Shown here piece by piece: positions 7,873 through 18,275 of a DNA stretch of 64,000 nt. The notes beneath the pieces are model-generated. The model ran no database searches. It saw only the letters and a program-made list of their open reading frames with translations, and was not told where the DNA came from. Where the stretch lies: contig CAVWIS010000051.1 in NCBI GenBank assembly GCA_963755055.1, forward strand, positions 4,618 to 68,617, written 5' to 3'. The translations under genes and the position numbers were made by a program. How positions within the stretch are numbered: the first letter of the stretch is position 1; the number at the start of each line of letters is the position of its first letter. This DNA is from AP-16 sp963755055 (GTDB lineage: Bacteria; Pseudomonadota; Alphaproteobacteria; Rhizobiales; Xanthobacteraceae).

Positions 7873-9607
7873 ATGTCCCGCGGGTCCGTCGCGGAACGCC
7901 TGAGGATCATCTCGTACGCGGTGCGGCGCGCGCGGCGCATTCTCGTCTGCCGCGTCAATGCCAGCCCGCTGGTGCGCTGGCGCTTCGCGGCGGCCGGGAC
8001 CGACCGCCTGCTGATCGCCCCGCAGGACCTGCGCACGGCCGATCCGACGCGCGCCAGCGAGATCTATGCGGGGCGCTTCGCCTTCGCCGGCAAGATCGTG
8101 ATCTGCGACGGCCGCTCGCCCTACGAGATGGAGCCGCCGTCCGAGGAATGGGCCGAGACGCTGCTCGGGTTCGGCTGGCTGCGCCACCTGCGCGCCACCG
8201 AGTTCGGGGATCACCCGGGCCAATGCGCGGGCCCTGGTCGACGAATGGATCTCGCTCCAGGGCTCGTGGGATTCGGTCGGCTGGCGCAGCGACGTGGTGG
8301 CGCGGCGGATCATCTCCTGGCTCAGCCAGGCGCCCCTGCTGCTGCACGAGGCCGACGCAAGGTTCTACCGGCGCTTCCTGCGCACGCTGACCCGACAGGT
8401 CCGCTACCTGCGCAAGACGATGCGGGCAGGGCGCGGCGGCCTGCCACGGCTGCAGGCGACGATCGCGCTCACCTATGCGGCGCTGTGCATGGCGGGGCAG
8501 GCGCGGCTCTTGAAGAAGGTGACGCGGCAGCTGGGCGACGCGCTGGAGCGCCAGGTTCTCCCCGACGGCGGTCACGTCAGCCGCAATCCCGGGGCGCTGA
8601 TCGAGCTCCTGCTGGACCTGCTGCCGCTGCGCCAGGCCTTTGCGGCGCGCAACGTACCGCCGCCGCCCACCCTGCTCAACGCCATCGACCGCATGATGCC
8701 GATGCTGCGCTTCTTTCGCCACGGCGACGGCAATTTTGCGCTGTTCAACGGCATGGGGCCGACGCCGCCGGACCTGCTCGCCACCGTGCTCGCCTACGAC
8801 GATGCGCGCGGCACGCCGGTGGCAAACGCCCCGCACAGCGGCTACCAGCGCCTGCAGGCGGACGGTGCCGTGGTGCTGGTGGATACCGGCCGCCCGCCGC
8901 CGATCGATCTCAGCCAGGAGGCCCATGCGGGCTGCCTCGCCTTCGAGTTTTCCGTCAAGCTCAACCGCATCGTGGTGAACTGCGGGCTGCCGTCGACCAG
9001 CCGCGAGAGCTGGCGCCAAGTCGCGCGCGCCACTCCGGCGCATTCGACGGTCAGCTTCAACGCCGCGTCGTCGTGCCGCTTCATCACGATGAATTCGCTG
9101 CGCCGGCTGGTCGGCACGCCGATCGTCGCCGGGCCGACCGACGTGCCGGTATCGCGCCAGGACCACGATCATGCGACGGCGCTGCGCGCGTCCCATGACG
9201 GCTATGCGGCCCGTTTCGGCGTCATCCACCAGCGCTCGCTGCAGCTCGCTGCCGACGGCTCCCAGCTCGACGGCGAGGACCTGTTCAAACCGTCGCGCGG
9301 CGACGCGCTGCCGGCCGGCCGCGGCGACGCGTTCGCGGTGCGCTTCCACCTGCATCCGACCGTCAAGGCGAGCCCGATCGACGACGGGCACGGCGTCAAG
9401 CTGGTGCTGCCGAGCCGCGAGGAGTGGACGTTCACCGCCTATCGCGACAAGGTGGAGATCGAGGAAAGCGCCTATCTGGCGGGACCCGACGGACCGCGCC
9501 GCGCCTTCCAGATGGTGATCCACGGCCATGCCGGGGAGACCGACCGGGTGCGCTGGACGTTTTCCCGCACCGGCGCGGCGCCGCCGGCCCCGCGCCGCGG
9601 CGGCTGA
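7873..9607 (+). pseudogene. Heparinase II/III-family protein, one frameshift
   Basis: The first frame starts at 7873 (MSRGSVAERLRII) and reads through RFAFAGKIVICDGRSPYEME and LLGFGWLRHLRATEFG; the continuation VDEWISLQGSWDSVGWRSDV and VARRIISWLSQAPLLLHEAD lies one base out of frame. Removing one G from the GGGG run at 8206-8209 restores a single product of about 577 residues. The N-terminal half is the alpha/alpha toroid and the C-terminal half (from about GYQRLQADGAVVLVDTG) is the heparinase II/III beta-sandwich. The gene between rsmB and purH is typical for the order. Family members are polysaccharide-lyase-like; the substrate of this cytoplasmic-looking branch is unknown to me. The indel may be a sequencing error in a homopolymer. 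Confidence 0.8.
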
Positions 9608-9672
9608 TGCAGCCGGTTTGCCGGCGCCGGGATTCGTGATACGCGGCGGCGTCCGACCAAACAGGCATCGCC

Positions 9673-11266
9673 ATGACCGAGCATCCCCGCCGCATCGCCC
9701 GTGCGCTTCTTTCGGTGTCCGACAAGGCGGGGCTGATCGACTTCGCCCGGGCGCTGGCGGCGCGCGACATCGAGCTGGTCTCGACCGGCGGCACCGCGAA
9801 GGCGCTGGCCGAGGCCGGGCTCAAGGTCCGCGACGTCGCCGAGCTCACCGGGTTTCCCGAGATGATGGATGGACGGCTGAAGACGCTGCATCCGAAAGTG
9901 CATGGCGGCCTGCTGGCGATCCGCGACGAGCCCGGCCACGCGGCGGCGATGTCCGCCCACGGTATCGCGCCGATCGACCTCCTGGTGGTCAACCTCTATC
10001 CGTTCGAGGCGACCGTCGCCAAGGGCGCGGATTTCGCTCACTGCATCGAGAACATCGATATCGGCGGGCCGGCGATGATCCGCGGGGCGGCGAAGAACCA
10101 TGCGGACGTCACCGTCGTGGTCGACCGCGAGGACTACGACAAGGTGCTGGCCGAGCTCGCCGCCCACGGCGGGGCGACAACTCTTGCCCTGCGCCGGGCG
10201 CTCGCCGCCAAGGCCTATGCGCGGACCGCCGCCTATGATGCGGCGATCTCGAACTGGTTCGCCGATCAGCTGAACGATCCGGCGCCGGGCTGGCGCGCCG
10301 TCGGCGGGCACCTCGTCGAGGCGCTGCGCTACGGCGAGAACCCGCACCAGACGGCGGCGTTCTATCGCACCCCGCAGGATCGCCCCGGCGTCGCCACCGC
10401 GCGCCAGCTCCAGGGCAAGCAGCTCTCCTACAACAATCTGAACGACACCGACGCGGCCTATGAATGCGTCGCCGAGTTTTCGTCCGCCCGCACCGCCGCC
10501 TGCGTCATCGTCAAGCATGCCAATCCGTGCGGGGTCGCCGAGGGCGCAAGTCTCGTCGACGCCTACCGCCGGGCGCTCGCCTGCGATCCGACCTCGGCGT
10601 TCGGCGGCATCGTGGCGCTCAACCGCGCGCTCGATGCCGAGGCGGCGCGCGCCATCACGGAGATTTTTACCGAGGTCATCATCGCGCCCGACGCCACCGA
10701 CGAGGCGGTGGCCATCGTGGCGGCGAAGAAGAATCTCCGCCTGCTGGTCGCCGGCGGCCTGCCCGATCCGCGCGCCGCGAGTCTCACCATGAAGACCGTC
10801 GCCGGCGGTTTTCTGGTGCAGTCGCGCGATAACGCCGTGGTCGACGAGATGCAGCTGAAACCCGTGACCAAACGGGCGCCGACCGCGACAGAGCTCGACG
10901 ACCTGCGCTTCGCCTTCCGGGTGGCCAAGCACGTCAAATCGAACACCATCGTCTATGCCAGAGACAAGGCGACGGTCGGCATCGGGGCCGGCCAGATGAG
11001 CCGCGTCGAACTCGGCCCGCATCGCGGCGCGCAAGGCCGAGGACGCCGCCCGCGAGGCCGGGCTCGCGGTGCCGCTGACCAAAGGCTCGGTGGTCGCCTC
11101 GGATGCGTTCTTCCCGTTCGCCGACGGACTGCTGGTGGCGATCGAGGCCGGCGCCACTGCGGTCATCCAGCCCGGCGGCTCGATGCGCGACGACGAGGTG
11201 ATCCGGGCCGCCGACGACCACGGCATCGCCATGGTTTTCACCGGCGTGCGCCACTTCCGGCATTGA
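9673..11266 (+). pseudogene. purH: AICAR transformylase / IMP cyclohydrolase, one frameshift
   Basis: The bifunctional enzyme makes the last two steps of de novo IMP synthesis. The N-terminal cyclohydrolase (RALLSVSDKAGLIDFA, STGGTAKAL, GRVKTLHPK-like GRLKTLHPKVHGG, NLYPFEATV) and most of the AICARFT domain (LRYGENPHQTAAF, KQLSYNNLNDTDAA, VIVKHANPCG, DPTSAFGGI) are intact. After GIGAGQMSRV the frame shifts: an extra A at 11008-11009 turns the conserved VDSARIA into VELGPH, and the proper C-terminus (KGSVVASDAFFPFADGL ... TGVRHFRH) is one frame away, ending at 11266. Because purH is required for purine prototrophy and every other position is conserved, a base-call error is more likely than decay. 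Confidence 0.9.
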
Positions 11267-11295
11267 TTTGTTTGTTTAAATCACCGGATGTGTTT

Positions 11296-11457
11296 CGTAG
11301 GGTGGGCAAAGGCGGCCACGACGCTTCGTTTGATGCACTGCGGTTGGTCCGCTTTGCCCACGCTGTCCGAGGTTCAAGAAAGGACCGACAGCGTGGGCAA
11401 ATCGGAGCCGACGTCATGCATCAAACGAAAGCTCGGGCCGCATTTGCCCAACCTACG
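11296..11457. repeat. CGTAGGGTGGGCAAA inverted-end repeat, copy A
   Basis: The element begins CGTAGGGTGGGCAAAGG and ends TTTGCCCAACCTACG, with an internal pair of GCGTGGGCAAA / TTTGCCCACGC. The right end supplies the TAG stop (11453-11455) of the minus-strand MFS gene. A second copy lies at 36513-36672. Confidence 0.7.
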
Positions 11458-12826
11458 GGCCACGCACCCGCACCATCGACAGGAGCGCCATCCCGATCAG
11501 GAAGAACGCCACCAGCACCGCCATGCCGGCCTTCTGGCTGGCGGTCGCCGCGGTGACGACGGCCACCACGAAGGGGCCGATGAACGAGGTGACCCGGGCG
11601 CTCAGCGCAAAAAGGCCGAAGAACTGGGTGAGCCGCTCGGCCGGGGCGAGGCGCGCCAGCAGGGTGCGCGAGGAGGCCTGGAGCGGGCCGACCACCAGGC
11701 CGATGGCGAGCCCGACCGCCACGTAGGCGCGCTCGGCGGCGGCAGCAAACAAGCCGCCGCCGGGCTGCGGCGGCGCCACCGCGAGGAAGAAGGCGACGCG
11801 GTCGCGGTCGATCGACAGGATGGCGATCGCCGCCACGATCAGCACCATGAGGCCGCCGAAAATCACCGGCTTGGAGCCGAACCGGTCGTCGAGGCGGCCG
11901 CCGACGAACGCTCCCACGGTCCCGGTCATCACCAGCAGGATTCCGAATATGCCGATCTGGATGGTGCTCCAGCCGAACACACCGGCCGCGTAGATGCCGC
12001 CGAAAGCGAACAGCGCGACCAGCCCGTCGGCGTAGATCATGTTGGCGAGGAGAAACAGGGTGACGTCGCGATGGCGCGGCAGGTGCGACAGGGTCTCGAC
12101 CAGCGTCGCCAGTCCCTGGCGGACCGCCGCGCGGATCGGGAGCTTCGTTTTCTGGTCGGGCGCGAACCAGAACAGCGGCAGCGCGAACACCAGGAACCAG
12201 ATCGCGGTGAGCGGCCCGCTGGCGCGGTCACCCTCATGCAGCAGCGGATCGAGACCGAACAGCGGCGCGGCGCCGATGAGCGTGCGCCCGGTCTGCGGGC
12301 TCGCGGCGAGAAAGCCGAGCGTCAGCAAAAGGCTCACCAGGCCGCCCAGATAGCCGACCGCCCAGCCGGTGCCGGAGAGCCGGCCGAGGCGTTCGGGCGG
12401 CACCAGGGTCGGCATCATGGCGTTGGCGAACACGGTGGCGCACTGCGCGCCGACGGCGCCGAGCGCGAAGGCGACGAGGACCGGAAGGATCATCGTCTGA
12501 TCGCCCGGCCGGCCGAGCCACAGCAGCGACGAGCCGAGGATCAGGAGAGCGCCGAAGCCGGCGATCCACGGTTTTCGCGGCCCGGTCTCGTCGGAGATCG
12601 CGCCGAGCAGCGGCGAGAGCGCCGCGATGGCGAGGCCGGCCGCGCTGGTGGCGAAACCCCACAGCGCCTGACCCTCGGCCGGGCTCGACGCAACCGCGGC
12701 GGCGAAATAGGGCGCGTAGACGAAAGTGGTGACCAGCGTGAAGAACGGCTGCGTCGCCCACTCGAACAGCACCCAGCTGAAGATCGCCAGCCGCGAGGCC
12801 GGCCGCTGCGCAGCGGGCTCCGGCAT
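11453..12826 (-). CDS. MFS transporter, UMF1/Atg22-like
   Basis: About 457 residues with twelve hydrophobic segments. The N-terminus SWVLFEWATQPFFTLVTTF is the characteristic start of UMF1-family (Atg22-like) permeases, followed by LLGAISDETGPRKPW, the loop 2-3 MFS signature (GxxxDxxGxRK). The second half has GAFVGGRLDDRFGSKPVI, the repeated signature. UMF1 members are poorly characterised and some export amino acids or peptides; the substrate here is unknown. The Met at 12826 is preferred to the one at 12868 because the intervening residues are low-complexity. The stop codon falls inside an intergenic repeat that follows the gene. Confidence 0.85.
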   Translation of the reverse strand: MPEPAAQRPASRLAIFSWVLFEWATQPFFTLVTTFVYAPYFAAAVASSPAEGQALWGFATSAAGLAIAALSPLLGAISDETGPRKPWIAGFGALLILGSSLLWLGRPGDQTMILPVLVAFALGAVGAQCATVFANAMMPTLVPPERLGRLSGTGWAVGYLGGLVSLLLTLGFLAASPQTGRTLIGAAPLFGLDPLLHEGDRASGPLTAIWFLVFALPLFWFAPDQKTKLPIRAAVRQGLATLVETLSHLPRHRDVTLFLLANMIYADGLVALFAFGGIYAAGVFGWSTIQIGIFGILLVMTGTVGAFVGGRLDDRFGSKPVIFGGLMVLIVAAIAILSIDRDRVAFFLAVAPPQPGGGLFAAAAERAYVAVGLAIGLVVGPLQASSRTLLARLAPAERLTQFFGLFALSARVTSFIGPFVVAVVTAATASQKAGMAVLVAFFLIGMALLSMVRVRGP

Positions 12827-12887
12827 CACGCCCGCGCCCCATGCGGCTGGATGAGATGTTTGGGGCACCGCCGTGCCGCGAGGTCAC

Positions 12888-13030
12888 CCTCCCGCCCGTT
12901 GGCGGGGAGGGTCGACCACCTTCGCGCAGCGAAGGTGGTCGGGGTGGGGGGGCTATTTGCTGCTCCGAACCCGCGGCCCGACCCCCCACCCCATCCCTCC
13001 CCGCCGCAAGAGCGGGGGGAGGGAGGAGGC
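12888..13030. repeat. CCCTCCCCGCC-rich palindromic repeat, copy 1
   Basis: Contains CCTCCCGCCCGTTGGCGGGG, AGGGTCGACCACCTTCGC with its hairpin partner GCGAAGGTGGTC, and CCCCCCACCCCATCCCTCCC then CGCCGCAAGAGCGGGGGGAG. The same modules occur in opposite orientation at 20083-20195. Such elements are usual between convergent or adjacent genes in Bradyrhizobium relatives. Confidence 0.75.
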
Positions 13031-13103
13031 GCGGCACGCGGGGTGCCAAACAAATCAAACCCGTGCTCTCGGCACGGCTCGCCGCGCCTACTGACCGCAC
13101 CCA

Positions 13104-16100
13104 TCAATGCTTCACCAGGTCGCCGAGCAGGCTCGCGGCGACGGCGAGTTTTGAGAGGGTGAGGCCGGAATCCGCGATGTCGTGGACGGAGGTGCGGATG
13201 CGCTCGACCCGGCCGGCGCGCTTGCCCACCCAGGCTTCGACCGCGGCCGGCCCGGCAATGCCGTCGCCCACCATCTCGGCGGCGACCCGGCGCCCGGCCT
13301 CGGCGATCTGGTCGAGGGTCCGGTCGAGGGCGAGGCGGTCGAAATAGTCGGTGACCTGGATGGCGCGGGCAGCGCCGAGGATACGGTCGAGGCGGAAATA
13401 GGCGCCGGCGGCGAAATAGGTCTCGACGACAGCGTCGACCGGCCTGCCGGTGCGGTCCGCCACCAGCACGGCGTCGGGCGCCGCAGCGAGCGCCGGAAGG
13501 TCGGCGAGCCTTCGTGCGAGATCCGCCGGAACGCCGGTCGCCTCGAGCTCGGCGCGCCGCGCCGCACGCGCGGCCGCGGCTTCGCCCGCGGTGACGCGAT
13601 CGAGCGCCACGATCACCGCCTCGACGCCCGCCCGGTAGTGCTCGATCACGTCGGCGAGCCCGCCCGAGAGGTCGACATTGCGCAGGAACCAGACCAGGCG
13701 ATCGAGCAGCAGGTCCTGCACGCCCGCATAGAGCTCGAGCTGCAGCCGCCCGGAGATTTTTCCGTCCAGCGCATCGATCTCGCCGTTCAGCGCCGTCATC
13801 GCAAAGCTGTCGCGCACCGCCGCGAACGCCGCCGCGATGCCCGCCACCGTGGCTCCGGTCTGATCGCCGATCCGCGCCACCAGCGAGGGCCCGCCGCGGT
13901 TGATCATGGAGTTCGCGAGGTGCGTGGCGATGATCTCGCGGCGCAGCCGGTGCTGGGCGACCGCGTCGGGAAACCGCTCGCTGAGGACGCGGGGAAAATA
14001 GCGGCCGAGCTCGCGGCCGAGATAGGGATCATCCGGCACCGGCGAGGCGAGCAGGTCGCCGTAGAGCGTGAGCTTGGCGTAGGCGACCAGCACGGCGAGC
14101 TCGGGCCGGGTCAGCGGCTGGCCGCGACGCCTGAGCTCGGCCTCGTCGGGCAGGAATTCCACCGCGCGGTCGAGCAGCCCGCGCGCCTCGAGCGACGTCA
14201 TCAGCCGCTGCTGGAAACCCAGATCCTCGAGGCCGCGCCGCTGGGCGAGCGAGAGCGCCAGCGTCTGCAGATAATTGTTGCGCAGCACCAGGCTCGCGAC
14301 CTCGTCGGTCATCTCGACCAGCAGCGCGTTGCGCTGCTCCGGCGTGAGCTTGCCGGCACTCACCGGCACGCTCAGCGCGATCTTGATGTTGACCTCGACG
14401 TCGGACGTGTTGACGCCCGCCGAGTTGTCGATGGCGTCGGTATTGAGCCGGATGCCGCGCGAGCCCGCCTCGACCCGGCCGCGCTGGGTCATGCCCAGAT
14501 TGGCGCCTTCGCCGATCACCTTGCAGCGCAGATCGAGCGCGGTCGCGCGGATCGAATCGTTGGCGCGGTCGCCCACCTGGTCGTCGGTCTCGGTCGAGGC
14601 GCGCACATAGGTGCCGATGCCGCCGAACCACAGGAGATCGACCTCGAGACGGAGGATGGCGCTGATCACCTGCTGCGGCGTCGCCCGCGCCCGCGGCAGG
14701 CCGAGCAGGCCCTGCGCCTCGGGACTGAGCAGGATCTCCTTGGCGCTGCGGGCGAACACGCCGCCGCCCCGCGAGATGCGCGACTTGTTGTAGTCCTGCC
14801 AGCTCGAGCGCGGCATCTCGAACAGTTTCCGGCGCTCCGCCAGGCTGATTTCCGGATTGGGCGTCGGATCGATGAAGATGTCGCGGTGATCGAAGGCGGC
14901 GACCAGCTTGATGGTCGGATCGAGCAGCATGCCGTTGCCGAACACGTCGCCCGACATGTCGCCGACGCCGGCGACGGTAAACGGGGTGGTGGTGATGTCG
15001 ACGTCGATCTCGCGGAAGTGACGCCGGATCGCCTCCCAGGCGCCGCGCGCCGTGATCCCCATCTTCTTGTGGTCGTAGCCGGCCGAGCCGCCGGAGGCAA
15101 AAGCATCGCCGAGCCAGAACTTGTGCTCCAGCGAGATCGCGTTGGCGGTGTCGGAGAACGTCGCCGTGCCCTTGTCGGCGGCGACCACCAGATAGGGATC
15201 GTCGTCGTCGAGACGCAGCACGCTGGCGGGCGGGAGCACGCCGTCGGGCCCGAGATTGTCGGTGATGTCGAGCAGGCTGGAGACGAACAGCACATAGGCG
15301 GCGGTGCCCTCCGACTGGACGGCGTCGCGCGAGCCGCCGACGGGAAGCAGTTTGGGGATGAACCCGCCCTTGGCGCCGACCGGCACGATGACGGCGTTCT
15401 TCACCTGCTGCGCCTTGACGAGGCCGAGCACCTCGGTGCGAAAATCCTGCGGCCGGTCCGACCAGCGCAGGCCCCCGCGCGCCACCTTGCCGAAGCGCAG
15501 ATGGACGCCTTCGACCCGCGGCGAATAGACGAAGATCTCGTAGAGCGGATGCGGCAGCGGCAGGCCGTCGATCTTGTGGCTCTCGAACTTGATGGCGATC
15601 GTGGGCTTGGGCTGGCCGCCGGGATCGGCCTGATAGAAGTTGGTGCGGATCGCCGCCTGAACCGCATTGACGAAGTGGCGCAGGATGCGGTCCTCGTCGA
15701 GGCTGTCGACGACCGTGAGGGCGGTCTCGATCTCCGTCACGATGGTTTCCTGCTGGGCGGCACGGGCGGAGGCCTTTGACTCGAGCCGCGGATCGAACCG
15801 CGCATGGAAGAGCTCCACGATCTGGGCGGCGATCGCCGGATGTTTGCGCAGCGTCGCCCACATGTAGTCCTGCGAATAGGCGACACGAACCTGGCGGAGA
15901 TAGCGGGAGATCGTGCGGATGAGCGCGATGTCGCGCCATTGCAGCCCGGCGGCGAGCACCAGGGCGTTGTAGCCGTCGTTCTCGGCGCGCCCGCGGATCA
16001 CCGTGAGGAAGCACGCTTCGAGGCGCTGCTTGAACGCATCGAGATCGAGGGCCCCGCCGTCGGAGCGCTCGAGCAGCATGTCGTGGAGCCACACCTGCGG

Positions 16101-17936
16101 CACGTCGCCCATGGTCGGCTCGATTCGGTAGGTGCGCTCGTCGACGACCCGGAACCCCATGTTCTCCAGGATCGGCACGCGCTCGGAGAGCGCGATCGGC
16201 CGCTCGCGGTTCCATACTTTCAGGCCGGCGAAGGATTTTTCGCCGCGCCGTCCGTAGAACTCGACGCCGAGCGGCCTGACCGGCGACAGGCCCTCGAGCA
16301 GCCGGATATCGCCGACCGCAAGGGGGGGAACGTAGGCCTCGCGATAGCCGAGCGGAAAGGCGTCGCGGTAGCGGCGGAACAGCGCCTGCGCCTTCACCGG
16401 ATCATGGACCAGCGCCAGCGCCTCGGCGAGCCCGTCCGTCCAGGTCCTGACGATGGCACCGACCGCCTCCTCGAGCGTCGCCCGCGACGGGTTCGGCGTC
16501 TCGCCCTCGGAGCGCCCGATGATGAAGTGCACGCGGACCAGCGGCCCCTCGGGAAAGAACGGATAGAACGCCGAGATCCGGCCCTTGTAGATGCCGGCCA
16601 GATAGCTGCCGATCGCCATGCGGGTAGTGGAATCGAAGCGCTCGCGCGGCACGAAGACGAGGACCGAGACGAAGCGGTCGAACCTGTCGCGGCGCGCCAG
16701 CACGCGGACGCGCGGCCGTTCGTCCAGATACATGATCTCCCGCGCGAAACGGTGGAGGGTGTCCTCGTCGATCTGAAAAAGCTCGTCGCGCGGATAGCTT
16801 TCCAGCACGTTGACCAGCGCCTTGCCGGAATGGCTGTCGGGATCGAACTCGGCGCGCCGCATCACGGCGTCGACCTTGCGCCGCAGATAGGGAATCGTCC
16901 GGGTGGAGCGCGTATAGACCGAGGACGTGAACAGGCCGACGATACGGAGCTCCCCGGTCACGCCGCGCTCCGGATCGAACCGCTTGACCCCGACATAGTC
17001 CATGTGAATGCGGCGATGCACCCGCGAGCGCATGTTCGCCTTGGTAATGATCAGGGTCCGGGGCTCCTTGAGAAACTGCACGACCTCCGGGGTGATCGGG
17101 AGCAGTTCGCCGCCGCGCCGCAGCACGCGGGCATCGGCGGCGCGGAGGATTCCGAGGCCGCTGCCGAAATCCGGCTCGACCTCGCCGCTGCCGGCGGCGT
17201 AGCGGTAGTCGCGAACGCCGAGAAAGGTGAAATTGTTGGCGAGCAGCCATTCGAGGAACTGCACGCTCTCGGCGATCTCGTCGACCGGCAGCGGCGGCGG
17301 GTTGTTTCGGAGATCCGCGATCACCTCGCCGACGCGGGCAAGCATCGGCCGCCAGTCCTGGACGCAGACGCGGACATCGGCGAGAACCAGCTCGAGCGCC
17401 TGGACGATCTCGTCGCGGCGGGCCGCGTCGTCGACGCGCTCGACGTGGATGTGGATAAAGCTCTCGCGCCGCGCCGCGCCGATCGCCGGACCGTCGCCGT
17501 GGAAGCCCGCCAGCATTCCCAGGCGGTCGCGCTCGATGGAAAAGATCGGATGCGCCACCAGGCGCGCCTCGAGACCCTGCTCGGTCAGCTCGTTCATCAC
17601 CGAATCGAGCAGAAACGGCATGTCGTCGTTGACCATCTCGATGACCGATATGGCCTTGATGCGCTCCGCGCCGATCGGGCCGGTACGCGAATCGAAGCGA
17701 ATCCGCGGCGCGCCCGGCTTGCGCTCCTTGAGGAAAAGCCACGCATCCTCGGCGAGAGCGGCGAGCTCGCGCGGCTCGTAGCGGACCACGTCCTCGGGTG
17801 CCGCGCGGGAGAAAAGCTGCGCGGCGAAATTCTGCGGCATGTCGCCGTGATGCCCGGTCAGGATGGTGCCGGCCTGCTCGATCAGGCGGCGCGTGGCGCG
17901 TGCTTCCTCGGTCTCGAGGACGGCTTCGACAGCCAT
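13104..17936 (-). CDS. gdhB: NAD-specific glutamate dehydrogenase, large (180-kDa) class
   Basis: The 1610-residue protein oxidatively deaminates L-glutamate to 2-oxoglutarate and ammonia with NAD+. It matches the bacterial large-GDH family in length and order: a long N-terminal regulatory region with ACT-like segments (DSRTGPIGAERIKAISVIEM, SYPRDELFQIDEDTLHRFA), the catalytic GDH core in the middle (VHLRFGKVARGGLRWSDR, VKNAVIVPVGAKGGF, GVGDMSGDVFGNGML, DHRDIFIDPTPNP, ARGGLRWSDR carrying substrate-binding residues, VIGEGANLGMTQRGR in the dinucleotide domain) and a C-terminal helical region. It is monocistronic. Very long antisense open frames run through it, but they reflect codon bias. This class is common in alphaproteobacteria growing on amino acids. 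Confidence 0.95.
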   Translation of the reverse strand: MAVEAVLETEEARATRRLIEQAGTILTGHHGDMPQNFAAQLFSRAAPEDVVRYEPRELAALAEDAWLFLKERKPGAPRIRFDSRTGPIGAERIKAISVIEMVNDDMPFLLDSVMNELTEQGLEARLVAHPIFSIERDRLGMLAGFHGDGPAIGAARRESFIHIHVERVDDAARRDEIVQALELVLADVRVCVQDWRPMLARVGEVIADLRNNPPPLPVDEIAESVQFLEWLLANNFTFLGVRDYRYAAGSGEVEPDFGSGLGILRAADARVLRRGGELLPITPEVVQFLKEPRTLIITKANMRSRVHRRIHMDYVGVKRFDPERGVTGELRIVGLFTSSVYTRSTRTIPYLRRKVDAVMRRAEFDPDSHSGKALVNVLESYPRDELFQIDEDTLHRFAREIMYLDERPRVRVLARRDRFDRFVSVLVFVPRERFDSTTRMAIGSYLAGIYKGRISAFYPFFPEGPLVRVHFIIGRSEGETPNPSRATLEEAVGAIVRTWTDGLAEALALVHDPVKAQALFRRYRDAFPLGYREAYVPPLAVGDIRLLEGLSPVRPLGVEFYGRRGEKSFAGLKVWNRERPIALSERVPILENMGFRVVDERTYRIEPTMGDVPQVWLHDMLLERSDGGALDLDAFKQRLEACFLTVIRGRAENDGYNALVLAAGLQWRDIALIRTISRYLRQVRVAYSQDYMWATLRKHPAIAAQIVELFHARFDPRLESKASARAAQQETIVTEIETALTVVDSLDEDRILRHFVNAVQAAIRTNFYQADPGGQPKPTIAIKFESHKIDGLPLPHPLYEIFVYSPRVEGVHLRFGKVARGGLRWSDRPQDFRTEVLGLVKAQQVKNAVIVPVGAKGGFIPKLLPVGGSRDAVQSEGTAAYVLFVSSLLDITDNLGPDGVLPPASVLRLDDDDPYLVVAADKGTATFSDTANAISLEHKFWLGDAFASGGSAGYDHKKMGITARGAWEAIRRHFREIDVDITTTPFTVAGVGDMSGDVFGNGMLLDPTIKLVAAFDHRDIFIDPTPNPEISLAERRKLFEMPRSSWQDYNKSRISRGGGVFARSAKEILLSPEAQGLLGLPRARATPQQVISAILRLEVDLLWFGGIGTYVRASTETDDQVGDRANDSIRATALDLRCKVIGEGANLGMTQRGRVEAGSRGIRLNTDAIDNSAGVNTSDVEVNIKIALSVPVSAGKLTPEQRNALLVEMTDEVASLVLRNNYLQTLALSLAQRRGLEDLGFQQRLMTSLEARGLLDRAVEFLPDEAELRRRGQPLTRPELAVLVAYAKLTLYGDLLASPVPDDPYLGRELGRYFPRVLSERFPDAVAQHRLRREIIATHLANSMINRGGPSLVARIGDQTGATVAGIAAAFAAVRDSFAMTALNGEIDALDGKISGRLQLELYAGVQDLLLDRLVWFLRNVDLSGGLADVIEHYRAGVEAVIVALDRVTAGEAAAARAARRAELEATGVPADLARRLADLPALAAAPDAVLVADRTGRPVDAVVETYFAAGAYFRLDRILGAARAIQVTDYFDRLALDRTLDQIAEAGRRVAAEMVGDGIAGPAAVEAWVGKRAGRVERIRTSVHDIADSGLTLSKLAVAASLLGDLVKH

Positions 17937-17987
17937 GGTGCCCTACTCCGGACGTGCGTTGGACCACCCCCGAACGGGGGTGCGGCC

Positions 17988-18065
17988 CTAGTGCGGCGAA
18001 TTTGAAGTTCCTCCCAACATTGCCGCACGCTCGTCGAGGAACTTCAAATTCAAAAGCCGCACTAG
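17988..18065. repeat. Long palindrome CTAGTGCGGCGAATTTGAAG
   Basis: CTAGTGCGGC plus GAATTTGAAGTTCCTC is mirrored by GAGGAACTTCAAATTC and GCCGCACTAG, giving a near-perfect 78-bp hairpin upstream of gdhB. It is of the palindromic repeat type dispersed in Bradyrhizobium-like genomes. Confidence 0.75.
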
Positions 18066-18078
18066 AATCAAAAGGTTG

Positions 18079-18154
18079 CTAGTGCTCCTTTGATTCCGAA
18101 GTTCGCACGAGAACTCGCCGCGAAGTGATGCGAACTTCGGAATCGGAGCACTAG
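18079..18154. repeat. Long palindrome CTAGTGCTCC...GGAGCACTAG
   Basis: CTAGTGCTCC and GATTCCGAAGTTCGCA are mirrored by TGCGAACTTCGGAATC and GGAGCACTAG. It stands 13 bp from the preceding palindrome and has the same CTAGTG..CACTAG ends but a different body, so the two are related element types placed in tandem between gdhB and the CMD gene. Confidence 0.75.
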
Positions 18155-18275
18155 TGTGGGTCATCCGCCCGGCGCGGTCGAGGGCAAAGCGATTGTCCGG
18201 ACACGACGGCTGTATTCGTCATGGCATGGCACCTTGTAGACTTGCCCCACCAGAAGTGGCGCAGGAGAGCACATC

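Noticed and set aside
7955..9529. A 524-residue frame antisense to the heparinase-like gene
   Set aside because: Shadow frame with no domain and no conserved start.
13182..15779. An 865-residue antisense open frame inside gdhB
   Set aside because: It is a codon-bias shadow: composition is Arg/Gly/Asp-rich, there is no ribosome site, and the sense gene is certain. The same applies to 15804-18005.
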